Source of the DNA: Brumimicrobium salinarum
GTDB lineage: Bacteria > Bacteroidota > Bacteroidia > Flavobacteriales_D > Crocinitomicaceae
Direction: 5' to 3'
DNA length: 64,000 nt
Assembly: GCF_002844555.1 (NCBI RefSeq)
Contig: NZ_PJNI01000002.1
Location: 62,001-126,000, forward strand
The notes under the pieces are model-generated. The model ran no database searches. It worked only from the letters and a program-made list of their open reading frames with translations, and was not told the DNA's origin. Numbering within the stretch: the first letter of the stretch is position 1; every line of letters starts with the position of its first letter. Shown one piece after another: positions 8,692 through 17,847 of this stretch. The translations under genes were made by a program, and so were the position numbers.

Positions 8692-9628
8692 AGACACCGA
8701 ATACAAAAAAGCGCCAAAGAAAAACATTCAAGTGGTTAAAGATAAAAACAGAGGTAGAAAGCTTACTTGGTCTGAATTATTAGAACTTACCAAAATTAGT
8801 TTTAAGGAATTTTTTAAAGGCGATAGCTTTATGCACGGTGCAGCTTTGGCGTATTACGCAATGATAGCCCTAATTCCAATAATCTATTTGGCAATCACCA
8901 GTTTCGGATTAATTGTTGGCCAAGATCAGGTCATTAAAATTGTCGGAAACCTCCTTGAAACCAATATGGGCATAGCAGATGTTTCTGCATTTACAGATTT
9001 AATGTATAAATGGGAATTCGGAAAAGGAGGAACTCCTTTCATGCAAGTGGTTGGTATAATAGCACTTGCATTTATTTCAACGGCCATGTTTAATTCATTA
9101 CGGAAATCATTAAACTCATTTTTTGGTATTATTCCTATCAAACATTACAATGCTGTACTAGAAGAGTTAGTAAAACGCTTACTTTCCGTTGGCTTGATGG
9201 CTATCTTTGCAATGATCGCTATTGTAATTTATTTTGCACAGTCTATTCTTGTTGCTATCGGTGCGAAAATGCTATCTGATGGAAGTTTTTTTCAAGAGGT
9301 GCTTTTTTCCATACTCGAGCATATATCTATATTAGCAATCAACTTTTTAGTCTTCACCCTTGTCTTCAAATATTTACACGATGGAATAGTAAAATGGAAA
9401 TTAGCAATGGCAGGAGCATTATTTACTGCAATTTTACTTTATGGAGGACAAACTTTAATCAATTATTATTTAGCCAATTACTTTTTTGCTGCAGATGATA
9501 GTGGAATAGCAGGAACAATTATGGCAGTGCTCACCTGGATATTTTTCACCTCTCAGATTGTTTTTCTGGGCGCAAAATACACTTCTGTCTATGCAAGAAT
9601 GGTTGGAATGCCAATAAAAGCGAAATAA
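8684..9628 (+). CDS. YihY/virulence factor BrkB family inner-membrane protein
   Basis: The 314-residue protein has a charged N-terminus, then GDSFMHGAALAYYAMIALIP, which matches the conserved start of the YihY/BrkB family, and about six hydrophobic segments. The late stretch SGIAGTIMAVLTWIFFTSQI also matches the family (Y-G-x-x-G-x-hh-hh-x-W hallmark region). The family is integral to the inner membrane; its biochemical role is not settled. The ATG overlaps the last eight bases of the ABC ATPase gene, which suggests coupled translation. Confidence 0.88.
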   Translation: MSEDTEYKKAPKKNIQVVKDKNRGRKLTWSELLELTKISFKEFFKGDSFMHGAALAYYAMIALIPIIYLAITSFGLIVGQDQVIKIVGNLLETNMGIADVSAFTDLMYKWEFGKGGTPFMQVVGIIALAFISTAMFNSLRKSLNSFFGIIPIKHYNAVLEELVKRLLSVGLMAIFAMIAIVIYFAQSILVAIGAKMLSDGSFFQEVLFSILEHISILAINFLVFTLVFKYLHDGIVKWKLAMAGALFTAILLYGGQTLINYYLANYFFAADDSGIAGTIMAVLTWIFFTSQIVFLGAKYTSVYARMVGMPIKAK

Positions 9629-9660
9629 TCTCTTTTAAGGTGCCATCTCCTTCTTCGTTT

Positions 9661-9893
9661 TTATTTCTTTTTTGCTTTCAGTTTTCTTCCATCGTATTGC
9701 AAGAGCTTTCCATTATTCGAATTATTACGTAAGGATTGAAATAGATTTTCCGCATAAGCTAAATTACGATTTGTTGAACATACTGAAATAAGAACACAGG
9801 CTCGTTTATGCGCATTTATTGTTTTTTGCCTAAAATTCTACCCCAAAATTGAGCATCAATTATTAAATGCTTGGTTTTTTTTAGCTTTAACAT
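9661..9893 (-). pseudogene. Small 77-residue gene candidate, broken by one frameshift
   Basis: Starting with ATG at 9893, nine bases after the end of the pseudouridine synthase gene on the same strand, the frame reads MLKLKKTKHLIIDAQF and GRILGKK, then hits TAA. Adding one A to the six-base run (T6 at 9822-9827 on the plus strand) opens 53 further codons ending YDGRKLKAKKK, with NLAYAENLFQSLRNN inside. The restored product of 77 residues is basic. I do not recognise it. Position and codon content suggest a real gene co-transcribed with the upstream one, but a chance open frame is possible. Confidence 0.4.
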
Positions 9894-9902
9894 GTTTGTT
9901 AA

Positions 9903-11582
9903 TCAAAAAGAGGGAGGTGCTTCAAAAAATAAAGTTGTATTGTGTTGCGGATGTACAATTTCTAAAGTTGTAGCATGTAGATATAGACGATCAGCTAAGT
10001 TTCCATACAAATCATCGCCTAATATGGGCATATTTAAACCCTTGGAATGCGCACAATGAACACGTAATTGGTGTGTACGACCAGTAACAGGAGTCAGTTC
10101 AATTCGGGTTTTCCCTTTCTTACGTTCTATCACTTTGTATGTTGTTCTTGCTGATTTTCCATTTTCAAAATCAACTTTTTGCCGAGGTCGATCCAACACA
10201 TCCATCGCTAGAGGAAGATCAATTATACCTTCGGTAGTTTTTAAATATCCGTCTAATAACGCGGTGTATGATTTTTTTACTTTTCGTTTTATAAACTGTT
10301 CTTGTAGTTTTTTGTGTGACTCTAGATCTTTTGCGATTATCAGTAAACCCGAGGTTGACATGTCTAAACGATGAATTAGAAGAGGTCCTTTTGCATCAGG
10401 GTACTGTTTTTTAATTCTTGCATAAACAGAGTCATAGATTTCTTTTCCAGGTACTGAAAGCAAATCGTGTGGTTTATTAACAACGAGTATAAACTCATCT
10501 TCATAAATTGTTTTAATCGTCTTATTTGCCCCAGGGTTTTTCAGTAAAGGGTTTTCATCCACTTGCATACCTTTTAACATGTGTGAAAGAATAGGCTTGC
10601 ATTTTCCCAAACAAGCTGGATAATATTGTTTGTGTTTACGAATTTCAGTTCCAGGAGGAGCACCCCACCAAAATTCAGCCATAGCTATTGGCTTTAATCT
10701 GTTTTTAAAAGCATAATGTAAAAGTTTTGGGGCAGCACATTCGCCAGCACCAGCTGGAGGTTTCTTAAATGCCGTTTCTTGAAATATATCAAGCAGCGCT
10801 TTTCTTTCACCTTTAGCATTAAGAAAGGTATAAGCTTTAAAAAGTTTAGCTTGTAAAGTTGATGAGTCCTGTTTTCTTTTGGATAAAAGTTGTTGTAATT
10901 CGGTATTATATGTTGTAAGTTGTTTTTCTATTTTTGATATGGCTTGCTGGTTTTTCTTTTTTAAATCATTCAGACTATTTTTATAAGCAACGCTTTCTTT
11001 AGCTAAGGAAACTTTTAAACTTTCATATTCTTTTAAATTTAAATTTTTCTGGCCTTCAGATCTTTTTGATTTACGTTCGGCTTTGGCTTTTCTCATTTTT
11101 TCACGAAACTGTTCCTCTTCGATTGCACAAGTATTTTTCAAATTAGTTAATTCTGCATTTAACTTTTGAAAGGAAGTGTTTTCTTCAATCTCCGAAATAC
11201 GTGTGTTTATTGCATTAATTTTCTCCTCACCTTCCAAGAAAAAACTGCCATCTGTAAGCATATCAAATACGGGAGGTACAAAATATTTGTGATGGTTAGT
11301 GTTGGCTAATTTACCAGAAAATGCGGCCAAATAACCGAGTTCACCAGCAGTATTTTTAACTACTAAAACACCAAACATTTTCCCTATTTCTAATCCTTTA
11401 ACATTTTGCGCTAACCCAAAATTATGTTCCCAATTTTTATTTTTTATAATGGTTTGTAATTCTTTACTTGCTAATACTGCTAAGGGATGGGGTTGATAGT
11501 AAAAAGGATATGTAAATTTATCAGGAAGCGGGTATTTACTTATATCTTCCTGAAATGAAATAAATTTGCTTGGGTTATGCAT
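9903..11582 (-). CDS. RluA-family pseudouridine synthase with long N-terminal extension
   Basis: The C-terminal 220 residues are an RluA-type rRNA/tRNA pseudouridine synthase, with the catalytic motif HRLDMSTSGLLIIAK, the PGKE segment before it and GRTHQLRVH near the end. The N-terminal 300 residues are an extra region with a long charged coiled coil (about residues 120-240) and a segment with CLGKCKP. A similar extended form, about 550 residues long, is known from other Bacteroidota and is usually annotated as a tRNA-32/23S-746-type synthase; the target here is inferred. I chose the ATG at 11582 (MHNPSKF); an upstream start would add 27 residues of cysteine-rich sequence with no family support. 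Confidence 0.85.
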   Translation of the reverse strand: MHNPSKFISFQEDISKYPLPDKFTYPFYYQPHPLAVLASKELQTIIKNKNWEHNFGLAQNVKGLEIGKMFGVLVVKNTAGELGYLAAFSGKLANTNHHKYFVPPVFDMLTDGSFFLEGEEKINAINTRISEIEENTSFQKLNAELTNLKNTCAIEEEQFREKMRKAKAERKSKRSEGQKNLNLKEYESLKVSLAKESVAYKNSLNDLKKKNQQAISKIEKQLTTYNTELQQLLSKRKQDSSTLQAKLFKAYTFLNAKGERKALLDIFQETAFKKPPAGAGECAAPKLLHYAFKNRLKPIAMAEFWWGAPPGTEIRKHKQYYPACLGKCKPILSHMLKGMQVDENPLLKNPGANKTIKTIYEDEFILVVNKPHDLLSVPGKEIYDSVYARIKKQYPDAKGPLLIHRLDMSTSGLLIIAKDLESHKKLQEQFIKRKVKKSYTALLDGYLKTTEGIIDLPLAMDVLDRPRQKVDFENGKSARTTYKVIERKKGKTRIELTPVTGRTHQLRVHCAHSKGLNMPILGDDLYGNLADRLYLHATTLEIVHPQHNTTLFFEAPPSF

Positions 11583-11802
11583 TTTTCCATTGTTTTTGGC
11601 AAATGTACAAATAAAAAAGCTTGCTATTGGGCGAAAACATTGAACGATATCTAGTGAAATCAAAATTAATCTTAGGGTTTCTCCATTAAATTAAATCGCA
11701 CTTAATATTTTTGTTTAACTTCTTTGGTTTTTTATTTATGTTCTTTTAACTACAATTTAAGTTTATCTCTACCATTAAATATTTCTGTCTCCTTTGAATT
11801 TT

Positions 11803-11810
11803 TATATTTG
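11803..11810 (+). promoter_or_regulatory. Candidate -7 promoter element for the DUF2911 gene
   Basis: TATATTTG matches the Bacteroidota TAnnTTTG element and lies 17 bases before the ATG at 11828. No convincing -33 TTG is found at the usual distance. Confidence 0.4.
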
Positions 11811-11827
11811 TTTAAAAATAAATTATT

Positions 11828-12676
11828 ATGAAAAAAACATTGTTTTTATTAGGAAGTATTGCACTAAGTTGGTGTACTATGGCTCAAGTGAACACGCCAG
11901 CATTAAGTCCAAAAGCAGAAATTGAGCAAACTGTAGGTTTAACAGAGTTCGAGTTGACCTATTCTCGTCCATCATTAAGAGGAAGAGACATGTATAAGGA
12001 AATTATTCCCGTTGATAAAATGTGGCGTTTTGGTGCAAATAAGAACTCAACATTATCTTTCGATACAGATGTAGTTTTTGGTGGAGTTGATGTTAAAGCA
12101 GGAGAATATGCAATTTTCGCAATACCTGGAGAGAAGGAGTGGACCATCTTTCTTTACGATGATACGAACAATTGGGGGGTTCCAAAAGAATGGAACGATA
12201 AGAAGGTGGTTGCTAAAATTGGTGTAGAATCCAAAAAAACACCTCATACAGTTGAAACTTTTACAGTTGCTTTTGAAAATTTAAACATTGATAAATTTGA
12301 TATGACAATTGCGTGGGGTAAAACATATTTACCAATTCATATTAAACTTCCTACAGATAAATTGACCAGAGAATCAATTAAAGAAACGATGAGTTCAGAA
12401 GAACCTACTGAAAGGGATTATTATAACGCAGCAAGTTATTTATTAAATGTTAATGCAGATCTTGAAAATGCATTGACATATATGAATAAAGCTATTGAAA
12501 TGAATGATAATGCACCTTTTTATTACATAAGAAAAAAAGCATTAATTCTACATGCAAATGGTGAAAATGAAAAGGCAATTTCTACTGCTAAAAAATCCTT
12601 AGAAATGGCTAAGGCTGCGGGTAGCGAAGAGTATGTTAGAAAAAACGAGAAATCAATCAAGGAGTGGAGTAAATAA
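11828..12676 (+). CDS. DUF2911 domain secreted protein with C-terminal TPR
   Basis: The 282-residue protein has a signal peptide ending CTMAQ. The DUF2911 domain covers about residues 25-180, with YSRPSLRGRDM, WRFGANKNSTLSF, AGEYAIFAIPGEKEW and FDMTIAWGKTYLPIHI. A TPR-like helical segment follows, with YYNAASYLLNVN and ALTYMNKAIEMNDNAPFYY. The family is common in Bacteroidota and has no known function; the mature protein should be periplasmic or surface-exposed. The gene stands alone, with a -7 promoter element before it and a strong terminator after it. Confidence 0.9.
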   Translation: MKKTLFLLGSIALSWCTMAQVNTPALSPKAEIEQTVGLTEFELTYSRPSLRGRDMYKEIIPVDKMWRFGANKNSTLSFDTDVVFGGVDVKAGEYAIFAIPGEKEWTIFLYDDTNNWGVPKEWNDKKVVAKIGVESKKTPHTVETFTVAFENLNIDKFDMTIAWGKTYLPIHIKLPTDKLTRESIKETMSSEEPTERDYYNAASYLLNVNADLENALTYMNKAIEMNDNAPFYYIRKKALILHANGENEKAISTAKKSLEMAKAAGSEEYVRKNEKSIKEWSK

Positions 12677-12703
12677 CACTTACCATTTTATTTGCCATTG
12701 ATT

Positions 12704-12749
12704 AAGGCTTTCTTAATTGCAGTTGTTTGCTTTTGAGAAAGCCTTTTTT
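12704..12749 (+). terminator. Rho-independent terminator after the DUF2911 gene
   Basis: A perfect ten-pair stem (AAGGCTTTCT with AGAAAGCCTT) and a 22-base loop are followed by T residues. It starts 28 bases after the stop codon. Confidence 0.78.
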
Positions 12750-12937
12750 GATTAAGGAAACTGACTTTTTGTTGTTACAGATGAGATTTGTTTTTAAGGT
12801 GATTTATTTTAATTACTCCTTTGCTTATGGAGAATAAAAATCCAGTTAGTTAAAATCAATTTGTATTTTTGACTTAAGCTTGTTATTAGACGTTCAATTA
12901 GGTTTGAATACGCAATTTATGATTCAGAACATTTTGT

Positions 12938-14401
12938 TTATTCATCTTCTTCAGGAAATGCGGTTTTGTATTCAGTATATCTAATAAATATTGATTCAAC
13001 ATAATTGTAGGTTTCACTACCGCGCATGTACCCATAATAACAAACAGGGTCATGATAATACTTAGGCTCTGACAATTTTTGGATAAATAATTCAACATTA
13101 TCGTCCCAAACCAAAGGATCTTTCCCGTATTTTTTTGTCAATCTTTGAGCATCAAGGACATGACCAATTCCAGCATTGTAAGTAGCAAAAGCAAACTTAA
13201 CGCGTTGTGTAGAATCAGGTATACTTTCCCATTCTTTATAATTTTTCGTAATCTTTCTGATACCACCATCAATTTGGACAGAGGGAGGAGAATCAGGATA
13301 GACACCAAAAGTAGGACCAACCGAAGGCATAAATTGCATTAAACCATAAGCGCCAGCCCACGATTGTTGATTTAAGCGAAATTGAGACTCTTGATATATT
13401 AAGGCAGAAATTAATCTCCAATCCCATGCATACTTCTCAGAAACGCGCTTAATAATTTTATCGTATGGTGATATTTTGGAGCCACCAATTGAGGAGTAAT
13501 TACTTTTGGAGCGCGAAGTGTAAGTTGAAATATTCAAATACTTATGTTTGATGTAATTAAAAGTAGAGCTTTTCATGAAATCAACGAGCCAAGCATTTAA
13601 TTTCTTCCTGAGCAGTGGAGATGACTTACGAACACCAAAGGCTATTTTTTGCTTTACACTTATTTCTAACTCCGTATCAATATCAGGATAATAGCGTTGA
13701 TTAATTTTAGCAACATTATCATCAACTACAGTATATTGTATAAACTCCTTATTTACCATCTCAATAGCATCTTCAGGGATTACATCTCCGCTAAGAGGCT
13801 TCAAAACAATAGTATCTCCTAATTCGTTTTGCAAATTAACCAAACGATCATAATAACTTGAATTTTTCCAGATATGAACTTCTTTTCGTGATAGTTCAGC
13901 GGGATCACGAATAATTTCTTTTTCCCAATCTTTTTTTCTTCTGGATCTCCAATCTCTTGGTTTCTTTTGAACCAAAACTTGTGCACTTCGTAAAATGGGT
14001 AAAGAAAAGTCAATTTTTCGTTTACGATCTTTTGTAACTGTGTAATGACATGCTATAAGATCACCCTTTCCTTCATTGAGCATGGTCGTAATTTCATCTA
14101 AGTCTTTGACGACCTTAACTTCTAACTTCACACCAATTTCCTTGGCAAACTCATTAAGAATTTCATATTCGAGCCCCATTTTATGACCTTTATATATGAA
14201 ATAGCTTGTAGCACTATTCTCCGCTAATACAGTTAATTTATTTTTATTTAAAATTTCACCGAGATCATCTTGTTGCTCAATTTCAGCTTTTCCTATTAGT
14301 TCTTGCTCTGATTCAGTAGTGTTTTGACAACTCAATAAACACATTACAAATATGCCTGTTGAAATGAAAAATGCTGGAATATGTTTTAAGTTTAGCGTCA
14401 A
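12938..14401 (-). CDS. mltF: MltF-like membrane-bound lytic murein transglycosylase
   Basis: The 487-residue lipoprotein has a signal ending in CLLSC. A periplasmic solute-binding (SBP_bac_3) domain covers about residues 50-290, with YKGHKMGLEYEILNEFAKE and DLIACHYTVTKDRKRKI. An SLT lytic transglycosylase domain follows, with the catalytic glutamate in IYQESQFRLN, then GAYGLMQFMPSVGPTFG and ATYNAGIGHVLDA. This order is that of MltF, which cleaves peptidoglycan to 1,6-anhydro ends and is regulated by its binding domain. The start codon is TTG at 14401; no ATG in frame leaves an intact lipoprotein signal, and a stop codon lies just upstream. It is monocistronic and converges with the DUF2911 gene. 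Confidence 0.9.
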   Translation of the reverse strand: MTLNLKHIPAFFISTGIFVMCLLSCQNTTESEQELIGKAEIEQQDDLGEILNKNKLTVLAENSATSYFIYKGHKMGLEYEILNEFAKEIGVKLEVKVVKDLDEITTMLNEGKGDLIACHYTVTKDRKRKIDFSLPILRSAQVLVQKKPRDWRSRRKKDWEKEIIRDPAELSRKEVHIWKNSSYYDRLVNLQNELGDTIVLKPLSGDVIPEDAIEMVNKEFIQYTVVDDNVAKINQRYYPDIDTELEISVKQKIAFGVRKSSPLLRKKLNAWLVDFMKSSTFNYIKHKYLNISTYTSRSKSNYSSIGGSKISPYDKIIKRVSEKYAWDWRLISALIYQESQFRLNQQSWAGAYGLMQFMPSVGPTFGVYPDSPPSVQIDGGIRKITKNYKEWESIPDSTQRVKFAFATYNAGIGHVLDAQRLTKKYGKDPLVWDDNVELFIQKLSEPKYYHDPVCYYGYMRGSETYNYVESIFIRYTEYKTAFPEEDE

Positions 14402-14604
14402 ATTATGGGTTTAATGAATTTTAAAGATAATAAAAAAAAGAATGATTGGTTTACGATTGATAGCAAAAAATGCTTAAATTAAATTGAAATCTTACTTAAA
14501 TAACAAAATTTATTTTTTTTAACCTTCTTATTATTAGTTTAAAAGGTTTGTTTATGCTTAAATGTGTTTCTTTTTTTTTAAAATATTTTAAGGGTGTAAA
14601 TTAT

Positions 14605-14612
14605 TAAATTTG
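14605..14612 (+). promoter_or_regulatory. Candidate -7 promoter element for VWD gene 2
   Basis: TAAATTTG fits TAnnTTTG and lies 52 bases before the ATG at 14665. The upstream region is poly-T and gives no clear -33 TTG. Confidence 0.35.
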
Positions 14613-14664
14613 TTTTTGGAACGCAATTTGTAATTACTCCCGTTAGAACTTAAAAATTATTATT

Positions 14665-16266
14665 ATGCAGAACTTAAAACTACTATTATTTAGCATTATT
14701 CTGATGAGCTTACAATTTAAAGCTCAGGCACAATATGCTCAATTTAAGCAACAAGACTCTGAGCATATCAAAGAAATTTTAGAAGCATGGGATCATAAAG
14801 CTGGTCCTTATTTATACGAAAGTATGAATGCTATTGTAATGGAATCTCAACAACCTGAACGACCAGCAGGATTGTTTAAAACACCTTATCAATTATTAAG
14901 CGGCATGCACCTTGATCGAAAGAAAAGATTAAAAAGAATCGCGTCTACCGAGCTTGAAAATGAAAAAGCCGCTAAAAGAGGAGAAAGAGACGCTTATTAC
15001 TGGCAAGAGTGGATAGATTATTTAGAAACATCTAATTGTGGCGTCGACAAAGGATCTTCAACTGGTGAACCACACATGTTAACTTTTGATGGAGAACGTT
15101 ATGATTTTCAAAATGCAGGAGACTATTTATTGTCAAAATCTAAAGATGAAACCTTCGAAATTCAAACGCAATTATTTAGACGTGCTGCAAATAGCCCATG
15201 GTCATTAAACAGTGGAGTAGTGGCACATGTAAACGGAGATATTATTGAATTTAGAGGTACCAAAACGCCACTTGATGGCGAAGTATATATCAATGGCGAA
15301 TTGATTCATGATAGAGATGCAACTATTAATCTTGATAATGGAGGAACGCTGCGATTAAATAAAACGCCTAAAAAGCAAGCTAATAGACATATAAAAGGTG
15401 ATCGTTATGTTGTAAATTGGCCTACAGGAGAAAAAATGAGAATTGCCATTATAAGGAATTTTAGTTTTGGTAGAAATAAAGGTGAGGAAAATAATTACCG
15501 TAATGTCCTTTACCAAGTTTATGTTGAAGTACCAAGTTGTAGAAATGACTATTTTGGACTTTTAGGAAATAATGATGGTGAAAAAAATGATTTGGTTGTT
15601 GATGATACAACAGATATTAACAACGACCGTTCTGTTTACTCGGAAGATGAACTTTTTGGTGAAGCTAGAAAGTCTCCTGATGTGCTTGAAAGAAAAGCTA
15701 AGTCTTGTGAATATTTGGCTTATACCTTTGGAGATGTTTTTGAATTAGATAGTTTGACTTCTCTTTTTGCCATGAAAATGACTGATATCCCCGATGAAAT
15801 TAGGTATCCGTCAAGATGTGTTACATTAGCAGATGCGTCTGATCAACAAATTGCTGAAGCAAGACAGAGGTCAAGGGAAGCCGGTATTCAAAATGATGAT
15901 ATTTACAATACTGTTTTTGACTTTGCCTATGCGGGTATTGATCCGGAAGATCAGGTAGATGAAGGTAGCAATGATAGAAGTGCTAATCGAACAAATGGAA
16001 ATGCGAATGATAATAATACAACACCTGCAAATAACAGGACATCTGATCGAAAAGCGGATAGCGGTAATGATAAAAGTGATAGAAACTCTCAGGTACAAAA
16101 ACCTAGAAAGCCTCGTGTTGTTACACAACCGCAGCCACGTCATACAACGCGAAGAAAAAAACCACAGACGCAGCAAAGACCGAATACGAGAACAAAACCT
16201 GGAACTAGAAGTAAACCTGGAACAAGAAGCAAACCCGGTACACGATCAGCTCCAGATCCAAGATAA
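14665..16266 (+). CDS. Secreted protein with a VWD-like domain (paralogue 2)
   Basis: The 533-residue protein has a signal peptide ending KAQAQ. It shares the whole architecture of the protein at 863-2341: LYESMNAIVMESQQPERP, the helical segment with RIASTELENEK, the VWD-like start GEPHMLTFDGERYDFQNAGDY and the block CRNDYFGLLGNNDGEKNDLV. A region rich in Asn, Asp and Ser follows, and the tail consists of six-residue repeats of the type GTRSKP. The tail is strongly basic and probably disordered; it may bind cell-wall or surface polymers. Function is unknown. It is monocistronic, with a terminator downstream, and converges with the cysteine desulfurase gene. Confidence 0.82.
   Translation: MQNLKLLLFSIILMSLQFKAQAQYAQFKQQDSEHIKEILEAWDHKAGPYLYESMNAIVMESQQPERPAGLFKTPYQLLSGMHLDRKKRLKRIASTELENEKAAKRGERDAYYWQEWIDYLETSNCGVDKGSSTGEPHMLTFDGERYDFQNAGDYLLSKSKDETFEIQTQLFRRAANSPWSLNSGVVAHVNGDIIEFRGTKTPLDGEVYINGELIHDRDATINLDNGGTLRLNKTPKKQANRHIKGDRYVVNWPTGEKMRIAIIRNFSFGRNKGEENNYRNVLYQVYVEVPSCRNDYFGLLGNNDGEKNDLVVDDTTDINNDRSVYSEDELFGEARKSPDVLERKAKSCEYLAYTFGDVFELDSLTSLFAMKMTDIPDEIRYPSRCVTLADASDQQIAEARQRSREAGIQNDDIYNTVFDFAYAGIDPEDQVDEGSNDRSANRTNGNANDNNTTPANNRTSDRKADSGNDKSDRNSQVQKPRKPRVVTQPQPRHTTRRKKPQTQQRPNTRTKPGTRSKPGTRSKPGTRSAPDPR
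16183..16253 (+). repeat. Tandem 18-base repeat in VWD gene 2
   Basis: About three and a half in-frame copies of an 18-base unit encode the six residues GTRSKP, with silent differences between units. They form the basic C-terminal tail of the protein. Confidence 0.7.
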
Positions 16267-16293
16267 ATAATTTAATTAATACAATTAGAAGAG

Positions 16294-16327
16294 AAAAGAG
16301 GTACATCCATTGGAGTGCCTCTTTTTT
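16294..16327 (+). terminator. Terminator after VWD gene 2
   Basis: AAAAGAGG and CCTCTTTT form an eight-pair stem with a 16-base loop, ending in a T run. It begins 28 bases after the stop codon. Confidence 0.65.
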
Positions 16328-16464
16328 AATTAAAATAACTGGGCTACCATGATAGATCGTTAATCATTAGTTTTAAGGTTGTGATTTTTCAATAATTACA
16401 GCCGAGAATCGTATCAACTAATTTTATCTAGTGTTAAATTTTACCCCAGCCAAGCCAACAAAAA

Positions 16465-16511
16465 CCTGTCATTCAAATGGAGTTGCGAGAACTCGGGGCG
16501 ACGAGGAATCT
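16465..16511 (+). repeat. Interspersed REP-like element of the Bacteroidota GTCATTC...GAGGAATCT type
   Basis: This stretch begins CCTGTCATTC and ends ACGAGGAATCT, matching what I recall as an abundant intergenic repeat of Bacteroidota. It contains a short inverted repeat (GAGTT with AACTC). It lies in the 308-base convergent gap between VWD gene 2 and the cysteine desulfurase gene; apart from the terminator I see nothing else there. Confidence 0.4.
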
Positions 16512-16574
16512 TTTTTTAATAATTACGACTTATCTTGGTAACCAAATAAAATAATTGATGTTAAAACTTAATGT

Positions 16575-17722
16575 CTAATCAACAAGCTCTTTTTCAAAAG
16601 CTTCTTTTAATGTTGCAACAGCAAAATCAATATCGTCTTTTTTCGTGTATCTTGAGAATGAAAAACGTACATTCGGACGTGAGGTATCTGCATTTATCCC
16701 TTCTAAAACATGAGATCCTTTATTACTTCCTGATGAACAAGCTGAACCTCCAGAGCAAGCAATTCCTTTTAAATCTAAAGTAAACAATAACATTGCAGCT
16801 TTTGATGTTTTTGGTAAACATACATTAAGTACGGTGTATAAACTATTCTCAGGTCTAATATCTCCATGAAATTTCACACCGTTAATACTCTCTTTTAAGC
16901 TGTTTATCATATATGTTTTTAAACCTTGCACATGTTCTTGATGTGTCGATAAATCCTCATAAGCAATATCCATGGCTTTTGCTAAACCAACAATTCCATA
17001 AAGGTTTTCAGTTCCGCCTCGTAAACCCCGTTCTTGTGCACCACCATGAATAAAAGGAAGACCTTTGATATTCTTATTGATATATAAAAATCCAACGCCT
17101 TTTGGACCATGAAATTTATGTGCGGCACATGTGATAAAATCAATATCCAGTGTTTTTAAATCGAAAGGATAATGGGCCATTGTTTGTACTGTATCAGAAT
17201 GGAAATAAGCATTGTGTGTTCTACACATCTGACTTACTTTTTGAAGATCTAGCAAGTTTCCTATTTCATTGTTGCCATGCATTAGTGACACAAGCGTTTT
17301 TTCATTGCTCTCCGATAAAAGTTCTTCTAAATGATTTAAATCTACACTTCCTGAATCATCTAAATTTACAAGCGCAAATTCTGTGTCATTTTTTTACACG
17401 TACTTTCAATGGTATGAATAACGGCATGATGTTCTATTTCTGAGGTAATAATTCGCTTAACATCTAATTCGTGAACAGCGATATTAAAAACCATATTATC
17501 AGCTTCTGTTCCTCCAGATGTAAAGATGATTTCTGATGGCACAGCATTGATATGTTCCGCAACTTTCCTTCTCGCAGTCTCAATCGTACCTTTTGCCTTA
17601 CGACCAAAGGAATGTGTTGAGGAGGGGTTCCCGAATTCATTTTTTAAATATGGAATCATTTCATCAACAACCTCAGGAGCAATGGGAGTGGTTGCTGCAT
17701 TATCTAAATATACTTTTTTCAT
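16575..17722 (-). pseudogene. Cysteine desulfurase (IscS/NifS family), one frameshift
   Basis: The N-terminal part (17722 to about 17395) begins MKKVYLDNAATTPIAPEVVD and contains FTSGGTEADNMVF and SEIEHHAVIH, the pyridoxal-phosphate-binding start of the family. The remainder, one frame over, has DTVQTMAHYPFD, the lysine region CAAHKFHGPKGVGF, and the mobile-loop cysteine in GIACSGGSACSSGSNKGSHV. Together they make about 381 residues, the usual length. The enzyme takes sulphur from cysteine for Fe-S clusters and tRNA thiolation. The break is at seven T (17389-17395); eight would restore CKKNDTEFALVNL. All catalytic residues survive, so the gene may well be functional. Confidence 0.88.
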
Positions 17723-17847
17723 GCTGAATTTGATTTTTATCGAATTTATTTTGGCTTTACAAAATACGGTAAATCATACTGTTTTTGACGTATTATGGTC
17801 ATCAAAATTAGGCTATTCTTGTATTCTTATTTATAAATAAAAATAGG

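Noticed and set aside
15871-16270. Open frames on both strands inside the tail of VWD gene 2
   Set aside because: They are shadows of the repetitive basic tail and have no features of their own.
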